Shown here one piece after another: positions 9,671 to 17,282 of a stretch of 64,000 nucleotides of DNA (positions within the stretch are counted from its first letter, which is position 1; each line of letters begins with the position of its first letter). This stretch comes from RGIG3528 sp045598045 (GTDB lineage Bacteria > Bacillota > Clostridia > Lachnospirales > Lachnospiraceae): assembly GCA_045598045.1 (NCBI GenBank), contig JAZLLG010000072.1, positions 12,386 to 76,385 of the forward strand, read 5' to 3'. The translations under genes and the position numbers were made by a program. The notes beneath the pieces were generated by a model. That model was given only the letters and a program-made list of their open reading frames with translations, made no database searches and was not told the origin of the DNA.

Positions 9671-10369
9671 ATGCACATTACATTAACAGGTAATCTCGGA
9701 AGCGGTAAATCAACACTCAGCAAAATTTTCGAGAAAGCTTATGGCTATGAAATCTATTCAACAGGACGTGTAATTCGTGAACTTGCCGAAGAAAGAGGCA
9801 TCACGGTTCTTGAAATGAACAAGCTGATGAGCGAGGACAGCCAATACGATCATATGATTGACGATCGTTCGGCACAGATTTCCCGTGACCGTCAGGAAGA
9901 TAACATTTTCTATGATTCCAGACTTGCATGGCATTTTGTCGGAAAAGCATTCAGAGTATTCCTTTCGGTTTCCCTTGATACTTCCGTACAGCGTATTATG
10001 GGGGACAATCGTGGAAGTGTTGAATCCTTCAAGTCTGCTGATGAGTGCAAAGCATCCATTATTGCACGTGTAGAAGAAGAGGAAAAACGCTACAAAGAAC
10101 TCTACAACATCGATTATTTTGATTTTACAAACTACAATCTTGTCCTTGATGCATCCTTCTGCCTTCCCGAAGTGCTTGCACCGCTTATGTATCTTGAGGC
10201 TGAAAGATACTACAAAGCAATGGACAACGGTGAGGATTACACACGCCTCCTTATAAGCAAAGAGCGTGGCCTTGAAGATTTCAAAGATGTTCTTGAAAAG
10301 GCATCACAAAAATATGAAATCGTAAACTTCTTCGGACATGATTTTTACGTAATTACAATCAGACGATAA
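9671..10369 (+). CDS. P-loop kinase of the cytidylate kinase-like family
   Basis: A protein of 232 residues with the Walker A motif GNLGSGKST at residues 7-15, directly at the N-terminus as in nucleotide kinases. STGRVIRELAEERG follows in the position of the CMP-binding region of cytidylate kinase, and DSRLAWHFV near residue 85 in place of the usual DGRDI-type motif. The closest known group is cytidylate kinase-like (AAA_33/CMP kinase 2) proteins that phosphorylate nucleotides or have unknown substrates. It is about the right length for CMP kinase, but the changed central motif makes a true cmk uncertain. A strong terminator follows 10 bp after the stop, so this ends the two-gene unit. Confidence 0.75.
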   Translation: MHITLTGNLGSGKSTLSKIFEKAYGYEIYSTGRVIRELAEERGITVLEMNKLMSEDSQYDHMIDDRSAQISRDRQEDNIFYDSRLAWHFVGKAFRVFLSVSLDTSVQRIMGDNRGSVESFKSADECKASIIARVEEEEKRYKELYNIDYFDFTNYNLVLDASFCLPEVLAPLMYLEAERYYKAMDNGEDYTRLLISKERGLEDFKDVLEKASQKYEIVNFFGHDFYVITIRR

Positions 10370-10379
10370 ATAAATTATG

Positions 10380-10409
10380 CAGGCTCCGTGTATGCGGGCC
10401 TGTTTTTTT
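10380..10409 (+). terminator. Intrinsic terminator after the kinase gene
   Basis: CAGGC pairs with GCCTG and CCG with CGG (one bulged T), loop at 10389-10394, then seven T at 10403-10409. Confidence 0.85.
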
Positions 10410-10487
10410 GTGCATGCTCTCTCGATGACGTGCTCGCACGTAATCGGGTAGGAGTCGGCCTGTTCGATTATTCTCCAAACTTTTACA

Positions 10488-10547
10488 TTGAGAAACACAG
10501 CGAATTGTGCTTTAATGACATTGACAGCATATTGCGAAGCAATTCGC
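10488..10547 (+). promoter_or_regulatory. Promoter and 5' hairpin before a membrane protein gene
   Basis: TTGAGA (10488-10493) and TTTAAT (10511-10516) with a 17-bp spacer. GCGAATTG (10500-10507) forms an inverted repeat with CAATTCGC (10540-10547), and a compact hairpin ATTGC-gaa-GCAAT lies at 10531-10543. The same GAA-triloop hairpin type recurs at 49694-49712. Confidence 0.5.
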
Positions 10548-10572
10548 GAGTACTTATGAAGGAGGTATTGTT

Positions 10573-11241
10573 ATGTTTAAATTTTGGGGTGACGGTTCAC
10601 AGACAGCTAAAAATCTTGTGGACAGCGTAGTTGTACGCAGCACGGAAAACTTCAACTGGACGTTTATATTTATTCTTGCGGTTGTTTTCTATGTTTATTG
10701 GTCTGAGATTAACAAAAAGAATTTCAAGGCAGTCTATGCGGGACTTGCTCTTTACGGTGTGCATTGGCTTTATGAAATTGCAAATGCCATTGTCGGGCAT
10801 TTCTTCGGATATCCTTTCTGGACCGTAAGCAACAAATCAACTACGTTTATTCTTCTTATTGGTGTTTGCTGGGAACTTTCCATGATGTTTGCCCTTGCAG
10901 GAATTATTTCCTACAAGATGCTTCCCGAAGATACAAGCAGGCGTTACTTTGCAAAGAACGGAAAGAAGGGAATAAGCTGTAAGCTCGTGGGTGCTCTTGA
11001 AATGGCACTTCTCTTCGCCCTTTTTGAATCTTTCCTTGCCGGTACATCCAACAACTCGTTTATCTGGGTTTACAAATGGTGGGGTGTGCTTCCTGTATTT
11101 ATTACGACATACGTTCCTTTCTTCCTTGCATCCAACTTCGTTCCGGATATGGAGCCTAAAAAGCGTACACGCTTTCTTGTAATTGAGTGGGGGCTTGTTG
11201 CTGTTCTTCTTGCAGTGCTGATTCCTCTCGGAATTATCTGA
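10573..11241 (+). CDS. Hypothetical integral membrane protein
   Basis: A protein of 222 residues with about six membrane segments. The ATG has GAAGGAGG upstream. The N-terminal 25 residues are soluble (FKFWGDGSQTAKNLVDSVVV) and the first membrane helix begins near residue 30. Aromatic residues are common within the helices (HWLYEIANAIVGHFFGYPFW). A short basic loop (KNGKKGISCK) near residue 130 suggests inside orientation of that loop. I do not recognise the family. The gene is monocistronic, with its own promoter and a terminator directly behind. Function unknown. Confidence 0.75.
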   Translation: MFKFWGDGSQTAKNLVDSVVVRSTENFNWTFIFILAVVFYVYWSEINKKNFKAVYAGLALYGVHWLYEIANAIVGHFFGYPFWTVSNKSTTFILLIGVCWELSMMFALAGIISYKMLPEDTSRRYFAKNGKKGISCKLVGALEMALLFALFESFLAGTSNNSFIWVYKWWGVLPVFITTYVPFFLASNFVPDMEPKKRTRFLVIEWGLVAVLLAVLIPLGII

Positions 11242-11258
11242 TTAAAATGTGTCGTATG

Positions 11259-11296
11259 CGAAGCCCCGCTGTTTATCGACAGTGGGGACTTCGTTT
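11259..11296 (+). terminator. Intrinsic terminator
   Basis: CGAAG-CCCC-GCTGT pairs with ACAGT-GGGG-A-CTTCG (11259-11293) with small mismatches, followed by TTT. The T run is short, so termination may be partial and transcription may continue into the MBL hydrolase gene. Confidence 0.7.
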
Positions 11297-11331
11297 ATCA
11301 GGCATAAAGAAATACGGCTGTGAGGGGAAAA

Positions 11332-11940
11332 ATGAAAAAAATAAATGAGAAAATAGAATATCTTCCGGCAAGTGAGGAGCCGCTTTCGGCGGATGTCATA
11401 CTTGTTCATGGTGACAGTGCCGACTGGATTTTTGACGTCGGTGCCTGTGATGAAGCTTTTGAACTAATACAGGGATTACGGGGAAAACGTAATGTTGTGT
11501 TATCGCACTTTCATGCAGACCATTCCTCCAATTTACGTCGTATTTGTTATGACAAGCTTTATTGTGGGGATTTTGCGGCGAAGAAATACGTTGATGCAAC
11601 AGGTGTCACATCGAATTTCGAATTTGATGATGGCGTGAAGATTACGCTTTTTCCGATACCAAGTACACATGCAAAAGGGTCTGTCGGAATGCTTGTGGAC
11701 GGCACGTACGCATTCCTCGGTGACGCGACGTATTGTTCCGTCATTAATGACAAGCCATGCTACAACGCAGGCCTTTTGCAGGCATTGATCAAAACTCTTG
11801 AGAAATTGGAAACCAAGTATTTTTGCCTTAGTCATGAAACAGATTTCATAAAAGAAAAGGATGAGGTGCTTTCCGAACTGAAGTCGATTTACAAAACACG
11901 TGATCCTCATGAAACGTACATTTACATAGAAAGAGACTGA
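11332..11940 (+). CDS. MBL-fold metallo-hydrolase
   Basis: A protein of 202 residues. The ATG at 11332 follows GAGGGG; a GTG twelve bases earlier is an alternative. The metal-binding motif HFHADH occupies residues 59-64, matching HxHxDH of the metallo-beta-lactamase fold. A later STHAKGSVGML (third metal His) and FLGDATY (bridging Asp) are in the expected order, as is SHETDF near the C-terminus. The short length fits general cytoplasmic MBL hydrolases rather than RNase J, glyoxalase II with its extra domain, or beta-lactamases. The substrate is unknown. The last 19 bp overlap the end of the convergent PD-(D/E)XK gene. Confidence 0.82.
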   Translation: MKKINEKIEYLPASEEPLSADVILVHGDSADWIFDVGACDEAFELIQGLRGKRNVVLSHFHADHSSNLRRICYDKLYCGDFAAKKYVDATGVTSNFEFDDGVKITLFPIPSTHAKGSVGMLVDGTYAFLGDATYCSVINDKPCYNAGLLQALIKTLEKLETKYFCLSHETDFIKEKDEVLSELKSIYKTRDPHETYIYIERD

Positions 11941-12650
11941 ATAATCAATTCTATCTGCCTTTGATCGAGCGGACGTTCGGAGGTTTCGCAGGTGAGAAAG
12001 AGGTCTATGCCCGGAAGGATACCGTTGCTTATGTACAGCTGCAGCTTACGGAGAGTTTCTTCTCTGTACTCGCTTTTGTCGAGAAGGCCGAGATGTTCCC
12101 AATACTTTATTTCGTGAGTGTTCGGGTCCTGAATTGTAAAGTCGGGGAAAATTGTATGATTTCCGAGCTTAAGCTCACATTCATAGCGAAATGGAATGTG
12201 CGCCGAATATAATGCATTTGCAATTAGTGCTTCGGATTTTGATCTTACTATGCAACCCTTGGCAGCTTTGATTTTCAGGTGTTCGGGGTGAGATGTGCTG
12301 TGAACGTAAGGCTGGTTTTCCCAGTCTGAAAATGTGTTGTTCAGAAGCTCCGCATACGGAGAACTTCCGTATTTTTGGTTTACCGCATTTATCTGATTTG
12401 TTATTGTGTGAATCATATCATTTGCATCCGACAGCTTTTCATAAAGTGCAAGCAGTTCGGAATAGAAGTTTTGGAGAGCAAGCTGCCTGGCTTTCTCTAT
12501 ATTTGATTTTGGAATGTATTTTTTGGTATTGTTACCTGATTGATACCACTTTACATACTTCCCGGTGCAGGAGTGAATGAGCTTCCCACCGGGAAGTTTT
12601 TTTATGCAAGAGGATAGATATTCTTTACGTGCTTGAAGGGGCGATTTCAT
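11922..12650 (-). CDS. PD-(D/E)XK nuclease-like protein
   Basis: A protein of 242 residues from the ATG at 12650, chosen because AAAGGAG lies six bases upstream; the longest frame starts at 12719 without a ribosome site. The N-terminal 70 residues contain a module with GGKLIHSCTGKYVKWYQSG and YIPKSNIEKARQLA. The C-terminal part resembles the PD-(D/E)XK fold: E140 in RSKSE, D170 in FPDF, and E185 in YWEHLG, with the expected strand-rich spacing. The usual lysine of the ExK is not present as such (E-H-L). Such proteins are frequent in Lachnospiraceae and are annotated only as hypothetical or nuclease-like. The 5' end faces the inverted-repeat array at 12819-13156, the closest non-coding element. 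No toxin, methylase or helicase partner is nearby. Confidence 0.7.
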   Translation of the reverse strand: MKSPLQARKEYLSSCIKKLPGGKLIHSCTGKYVKWYQSGNNTKKYIPKSNIEKARQLALQNFYSELLALYEKLSDANDMIHTITNQINAVNQKYGSSPYAELLNNTFSDWENQPYVHSTSHPEHLKIKAAKGCIVRSKSEALIANALYSAHIPFRYECELKLGNHTIFPDFTIQDPNTHEIKYWEHLGLLDKSEYREETLRKLQLYISNGILPGIDLFLTCETSERPLDQRQIELIIQSLSM

Positions 12651-12818
12651 GAAGTTCTCCTTTGAATAATTTGATGAGTATAGATGAATGAGAGAAGGTG
12701 GATGCATGAAAGGTATCATGGAAATTGAGTTAGTACAAGAGGTTTGAAAAAAGTTTGTGAAAGCCGCACAAAATGGGAGGGGCGTTTTTGTTGAACATTA
12801 CTTCGAATCGGGCGAAAT

Positions 12819-13156
12819 TTAGGTACAAAATGTTGGAATGCATACTTTTGTACCTAATTCCTGTTGGGGGTTAGGCATAAAGGCTGGGAAAATGCTTTAT
12901 GTACCTAATTCGCGGCGAAATTTAGGTACAAACATTAGTTTTCGCCGCGTCATGCCTAATAGTTAGGTACATAGAAGCAGCAAAGATGATTTGTACCTAA
13001 TTTTTAGGTACAAGCGAGCTCGTTACGGATTTTGTGCCTAATTTGTCGTGAAATTTAGGCATGACGCGGCCGAAAACATTATTTGTACCTAATCATCGCC
13101 GCGGGTTAGGCATGACGCGGCCGAAAACATCGTCTGTACCTAATCATCGCCGCGGG
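12819..13156. repeat. Array of seven 38-bp inverted-repeat units
   Basis: Seven units each begin with TTAGG(T/C)A(C/T) and end with the inverse (GTACCTAA, GTGCCTAA or ATGCCTAA). They start at 12819, 12871, 12922, 12963, 13004, 13055 and 13106. Six units are exactly 38 bp and the first is 39. Interiors of about 22 bp mostly differ, except that units 6 and 7 are nearly identical. Linkers are 13 bp, or 3 bp between units 3-4 and 4-5, so start-to-start distances are 51-52 or 41 bp. Linkers share GCGGCGAAAT-like or CGCCGCGGG-like sequence that is complementary to parts of unit interiors. This fills most of the 668-bp gap between the nuclease-like gene and the nucleoside transporter gene. No coding sequence is seen in it. 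Confidence 0.9.
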
Positions 13157-13207
13157 TCAGAGACATTACATTAAGCAAATCTTATCAATGCGATTAGAAA
13201 TGAACGT

Positions 13208-13236
13208 TTTACAAAAGTATATGCTTTGCTTATAAT
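13208..13236 (+). promoter_or_regulatory. Promoter of the purine nucleoside transporter operon
   Basis: TTTACA (13208-13213) and perfect TATAAT (13231-13236), spacer 17 bp. The leader to the ATG at 13319 is only about 75 nt and shows no purine riboswitch. Confidence 0.8.
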
Positions 13237-13318
13237 CCGAAACCGTGGAAGACAAAAAGACTTCCCAAAATAAATATATGTGCGCACCCGGAAAGAACGG
13301 AGTGTGATGGAGGATCAA

Positions 13319-14506
13319 ATGAAAAAGTTTTTATGTATCATGTTAGCATGCGTTATGGTGCTTTCAATGGCTGCATGCGGCGGCACGAAGGCAGACGCAG
13401 ATTTCAAGCTCGGTGTTATTCTTCTTCACGATGAAGCATCAACATATGACTTAAACTTCATCAACGGCGTTAAGGACGCTCAGAAGGCTCTCGGCCTCTC
13501 AGATTCACAGGTTATCATTAAGAGAAACATTGAAGAAGGTCAGGCTTGCTACGAAGCAGCTGCAGACCTCGTTGACCAGGGTTGTAACGTAATCTTCGCA
13601 GATTCCTTCGGTCATGAAACATACCTCTTACAGGCTGCTAAAGAATTCAAGGACGTAGAGTTCTGCCATGCTACAGGTACAATGGCTCATACAGAGAAGC
13701 TTGACAACTTCCACAATGCATTCGCATCAATCTACGAAGGCAGATACCTTGCAGGTGTTGCTGCAGGTCTCAAGCTTAAAGAAATGATGGCTGCTGATTC
13801 TTCAGTAAAGCCCCACATCGGTTATGTTGGTGCATTCACATATGCAGAAGTTATTTCCGGTTATACATCATTTTACCTTGGCGTTAAGTCAATCGTTCCC
13901 GAAGTTGTAATGGACGTTCAGTTCACAGGTTCATGGTACGATGAAATCGAAGAGAAGAACGCAGCAGCAGCTCTTATCGACAACGGTTGCGTACTCATCT
14001 CCCAGCATGCTGACTCCATGGGTGCTCCTTCTGTTTGCGAAGAGAGAAACGTTCCCAACGTATCTTACAACGGATCCACACAGGATGCCTGCCCCAACAC
14101 ATTCATCGTTTCCTCAAGAATTGACTGGGCTCCTTACTTCAAGTACATTTGCGAGCAGTCAATGGCAGGTAAGAAGATTGATACAGACTGGACAGGAACA
14201 ATCGCTACAGGTTCCGTAGTTCTTACAGATGTTAACACAAAGGCTGCAGCAGCAGGCACAGCCGAGAAGATCGAAGAGGTTAAGAAGGGTCTTCTTGACG
14301 GATCTGTCAAGGTATTTGACACAGCAAACTTCACAGTCGGCGGTGCAGCAATTTCTTCTTACGTAGCTGACGTTGACACAGATGCTGATTATACAAAAGA
14401 CACAGAAGCTGTTAAGGATGGTTTCTTCCATGAATCCGAATACCGTTCAGCTCCTTACTTCGATGTAGCAGTTGATGGCATCACATGCCTCAACGCGAAG
14501 TATTGA
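13319..14506 (+). CDS. BMP-family nucleoside-binding lipoprotein
   Basis: A protein of 395 residues from the ATG at 13319, which has GGAGG (13309-13313) at good spacing; the frame extends upstream to a GTG at 13280 without support. The signal peptide MKKFLCIMLACVMVLSMAAC ends in a lipobox, so the mature protein is a lipoprotein on the outer face of the membrane. The rest has the BMP/PnrA/Med fold: FKLGVILLHDEASTYDLNFI at the start, then GVKDAQKALG, and the GRYLAGVAAGLKLKE segment near residue 145 that marks this family. BMP proteins bind purine or pyrimidine nucleosides. The downstream ATPase, two permeases and xpt point to purine nucleosides such as guanosine or inosine. Confidence 0.9.
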   Translation: MKKFLCIMLACVMVLSMAACGGTKADADFKLGVILLHDEASTYDLNFINGVKDAQKALGLSDSQVIIKRNIEEGQACYEAAADLVDQGCNVIFADSFGHETYLLQAAKEFKDVEFCHATGTMAHTEKLDNFHNAFASIYEGRYLAGVAAGLKLKEMMAADSSVKPHIGYVGAFTYAEVISGYTSFYLGVKSIVPEVVMDVQFTGSWYDEIEEKNAAAALIDNGCVLISQHADSMGAPSVCEERNVPNVSYNGSTQDACPNTFIVSSRIDWAPYFKYICEQSMAGKKIDTDWTGTIATGSVVLTDVNTKAAAAGTAEKIEEVKKGLLDGSVKVFDTANFTVGGAAISSYVADVDTDADYTKDTEAVKDGFFHESEYRSAPYFDVAVDGITCLNAKY

Positions 14507-14540
14507 TTTCGCTTTTCCCCTAACCCCTACATATATTTTC

Positions 14541-14585
14541 AATCAGGCGGAGCTTGTTTAACTGCTCCGCCTAATTGACTTTTTA
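14541..14585 (+). terminator. Attenuator-type stem-loop after the binding protein gene
   Basis: AGGCGGAGC (14545-14553) pairs with GCTCCGCCT (14564-14572); a T run (14580-14585) follows after a short gap. Placed between the binding protein and its ATPase, it would keep the binding protein mRNA in excess. Confidence 0.65.
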
Positions 14586-14604
14586 AGGGGGCTGACATAT
14601 AATC
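14575..14604 (+). promoter_or_regulatory. Internal promoter before the transporter ATPase
   Basis: TTGACT (14575-14580) and TATAAT (14599-14604) with an 18-bp spacer, overlapping the 3' side of the stem-loop. It could supply transcripts of the ATPase, permease and xpt genes independent of the upstream gene. Confidence 0.6.
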
Positions 14605-14650
14605 CGAATATCTTTTGTAGGGTAGGTTTCGTAAAAATCGGAGGGCTCAT

Positions 14651-16198
14651 ATGAGCACAAATACTGCCATTGAACTGAAACACATAACAAAGCGCTTCGG
14701 CTCTGTCGTTGCGAATTATGATGTTTCTCTTGAAATAAAAAAAGGTGAGATTCTTTCCATTCTCGGTGAAAACGGCTGCGGAAAAACAACCCTTATGAAT
14801 ATGATCGCCGGAATATACTTCCCTGATGAAGGCGAGATTCTTGTTGACGGCGAGCCTGTCGTCATTCGTTCCCCCAAAGATGCATTTAAGTACAAGATTG
14901 GTATGGTTCACCAGCACTTTAAGCTTGTGGACATATTTACCGCGGCTGAAAATATCGTGCTTGGTGATACCGAGGACAAACATTACAAGCCTGCCGCTGT
15001 AAATGCCAAGGTTAAAAGCATTGCGGACAAATATGGATTTAAACTTGATCCGAAAAAGAAAATATATGAAATGTCTGTTTCCGAAAAACAGACTGTTGAA
15101 ATAATAAAGGTTCTTTACAGAAACGCTGACATCCTCATCCTTGATGAGCCTACGGCCGTGCTTACTCCCCAGGAGACGGAGATGCTCTTCAAGGTGCTTC
15201 GTAATATGCGCGCCGACGGCAAATCCATAATTATTATTACTCATAAGCTGCATGAGGTACTTGAGATTTCCGACAGAGTAGCAGTGCTCAGAAAAGGCGA
15301 ACATATTGCCACTGTTGCGACAAAGAATGCTTCGGAAGCCTCACTGACGGAAATGATGGTGGGCATGAAGGTTCAGCTGAACATAAACAGAAGTGAGCCG
15401 GTGAACCCTGTTACAAGACTTAAAGTAATTGGCCTTTCTGCAACGGATAAGGATGGCGTAAAGGTTTTGGATGACATTAATTTCGAAGCAAAGAGCGGAG
15501 AAATTCTTGGTATCGCAGGTATTGCAGGAAGCGGACAAAGAGAGCTTCTCGAAGCCATAGCGGGTCTGCAGCCGCTTGATTCCGGTGAAATCGATTACAA
15601 CAATCCCAAAACAGGGGATATCGTCGATCTCCGCAACAAGACGCCTCTTCAGATTCGAAATCTTGGTGTTCGTCTTTCTTTCGTACCGGAAGACCGCCTC
15701 GGTATGGGCCTTGTAGGAAATATGGACATTACCGACAATATGATGCTCAGAAGTTATCGTATCGGCAAATCGCTCTTTGTTGACAGAGAAAAGCCAAAGT
15801 CACTTGCAGAAGAAATCATCGATGAACTTCAGGTTAATACACCCGGTACAAGCACTCCTGTAAGACGTCTTTCGGGCGGTAATGTCCAAAAGGTTCTTGT
15901 AGGACGTGAGATTTCAGCTGCACCCAGAGTACTTATGGTTGCTTACCCCGTTCGTGGTTTGGATATTAACTCTTCATACACAATATACAATCTTCTCAAT
16001 GCACAAAAGGAAAAGGGGGTATCCGTTATCTTCGTAGGTGAGGATCTGGACGTCCTTCTTGAACTGTGCGACCGAATACTTGTAATTAACTCCGGACGTA
16101 TAACCGGAATATGTGACGGCAGAACAACAACGAAGGAAGAGGTCGGTCTCCTTATGACCAAATCCGACAGGCAAGGAAAGGAGACTGAAAATGAGTAA
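14651..16198 (+). CDS. Nucleoside ABC transporter, double ATPase subunit
   Basis: A protein of 515 residues with two ABC domains in tandem, as in NupO/RbsA-like ATPases. Domain 1 has Walker A GENGCGKTT at residues 39-47 and Walker B with ILILDEPTAVLTPQE near residue 160. Domain 2 begins near residue 255, with GIAGSGQRELLEAIAG in place of a full Walker A and VLMVAYPVRGLDINSS where the catalytic DE is replaced. Such a degenerate second site is usual in this family, so only domain 1 is likely to hydrolyse ATP. It works with the BMP lipoprotein upstream and the two permeases downstream. The stop overlaps the next start by 8 bp, which suggests translational coupling. Confidence 0.92.
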   Translation: MSTNTAIELKHITKRFGSVVANYDVSLEIKKGEILSILGENGCGKTTLMNMIAGIYFPDEGEILVDGEPVVIRSPKDAFKYKIGMVHQHFKLVDIFTAAENIVLGDTEDKHYKPAAVNAKVKSIADKYGFKLDPKKKIYEMSVSEKQTVEIIKVLYRNADILILDEPTAVLTPQETEMLFKVLRNMRADGKSIIIITHKLHEVLEISDRVAVLRKGEHIATVATKNASEASLTEMMVGMKVQLNINRSEPVNPVTRLKVIGLSATDKDGVKVLDDINFEAKSGEILGIAGIAGSGQRELLEAIAGLQPLDSGEIDYNNPKTGDIVDLRNKTPLQIRNLGVRLSFVPEDRLGMGLVGNMDITDNMMLRSYRIGKSLFVDREKPKSLAEEIIDELQVNTPGTSTPVRRLSGGNVQKVLVGREISAAPRVLMVAYPVRGLDINSSYTIYNLLNAQKEKGVSVIFVGEDLDVLLELCDRILVINSGRITGICDGRTTTKEEVGLLMTKSDRQGKETENE

Positions 16199-17282
16199 GA
16201 ATAATGAAAAAGAAAAACAGCCTCTCTTTCACGTAACCAAAAGAGATGAAATGCCCGTGGCAGAAGCAATCGGAATCCGCGTTGCCGCAGTTGCACTGGC
16301 ACTTCTTGTAAGTATGATTCTTTCCTACATCCTTATTGGCATAAACCCGGGAAAGATGCTTGTTTCGCTGACTACAGGGTCCTTCGGCAGTAAACGCCGC
16401 ATCTGGAAGTTTTTTAAGGATCTCGCAGTTCTTCTTTGCATTTCGTTGGCTGTTACTCCCGCTTTCCGTATGAAATTCTGGAATATCGGTGCCGAGGGGC
16501 AGACTCTTATGGGGGCTCTCGCTTCCGTTGCCTGCATAATTAACTTCGGCGGAAAGATGCCTGAACCGGTGCTTGTTCTTCTTATGCTGGCGGCAGGTGT
16601 TGCTGCGGGCGCCGTGTGGGGGCTTATTCCTGCTGTTTTTAAAGCAATATGGGACACCAATGAGACGCTTTTCACGCTTATGATGAACTACATTGCAACC
16701 TTCATCGTTTCATACTTTCTTATGAAGTGGACACCAAGCGGTTCGTCAACATTGGGAAGTCTTCAATACGGACATATGGCTTCCTTTGTACATGCCTATT
16801 TCCCGTTAATCCTTATTGTTGCAATACTCACAATTGTTGTTTTTATCTATCTGAACTATACCAAACACGGCTATGAGATTTCGGTTGTAGGTGAAAGCCG
16901 AAAGACCGCACTTTACATTGGTATAAACGTACGCAAGGTTATCATTCGAACAATGGCATTTTCAGGTGCTTTGTGTGGCTTTGCCGGCTTCCTCATCGTT
17001 GCTGCACTGGATCATTCCATAACAACGGCTTCCGTTGGCGGACAGGGCTTCACGGCTATCATGGTTTCATGGCTTGCAAAGTTTAATCCCCTCATTATGG
17101 TTGTTACATCAGCACTTATTACATTCCTTAATCAGGGCGCTTCGCAGATTTCAACGGACTTCAACATCGATTCGGCATTCCCGGACATCATTGTGGGAAT
17201 CATCATCTTTTTCATAATCGGGTGTGAGTTCTTCATTTACTACAAAGTGAACTTCAGACATAACGGAAAGGAGGCAAAGTAA
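16191..17282 (+). CDS. Nucleoside ABC transporter permease 1 (NupP-like)
   Basis: A membrane protein of 363 residues with eight to ten helices and a cytoplasmic, charged N-terminus (SKNNEKEKQPLF). The FWNIGAEGQTLMGA segment near residue 98 and the GESRKTALYIGINVRKVII loop near residue 235 are hallmarks of the BPD_transp_2 permeases of BMP-type nucleoside systems, where the latter loop contacts the ATPase. It overlaps the ATPase gene by 8 bp and the second permease by 1 bp (TAATG), so the three subunits are translationally coupled. It forms the membrane channel together with the second permease. Confidence 0.9.
   Translation: MSKNNEKEKQPLFHVTKRDEMPVAEAIGIRVAAVALALLVSMILSYILIGINPGKMLVSLTTGSFGSKRRIWKFFKDLAVLLCISLAVTPAFRMKFWNIGAEGQTLMGALASVACIINFGGKMPEPVLVLLMLAAGVAAGAVWGLIPAVFKAIWDTNETLFTLMMNYIATFIVSYFLMKWTPSGSSTLGSLQYGHMASFVHAYFPLILIVAILTIVVFIYLNYTKHGYEISVVGESRKTALYIGINVRKVIIRTMAFSGALCGFAGFLIVAALDHSITTASVGGQGFTAIMVSWLAKFNPLIMVVTSALITFLNQGASQISTDFNIDSAFPDIIVGIIIFFIIGCEFFIYYKVNFRHNGKEAK

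Noticed and set aside
11332..11940. Beta-lactamase
   Set aside because: The HxHxDH motif is common to all MBL-fold hydrolases; there is no signal peptide and the protein is too short and too different.
12819..13156. CRISPR array
   Set aside because: The kept parts are only 8 bp inverted ends, interiors of two units are nearly identical, spacing is 3 or 13 bp, and no cas gene is near.
14586..14650. Purine riboswitch before the nucleoside ATPase gene
   Set aside because: CATATAATCC looks like the aptamer start, but the conserved loop and 3' strand are missing; the TATAAT is better explained as a -10 box with TTGACT 18 bp upstream.
14558..15304. 248-codon minus-strand frame over the nucleoside ATPase gene
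   Set aside because: Shadow of the ABC ATPase whose motifs are all on the plus strand.
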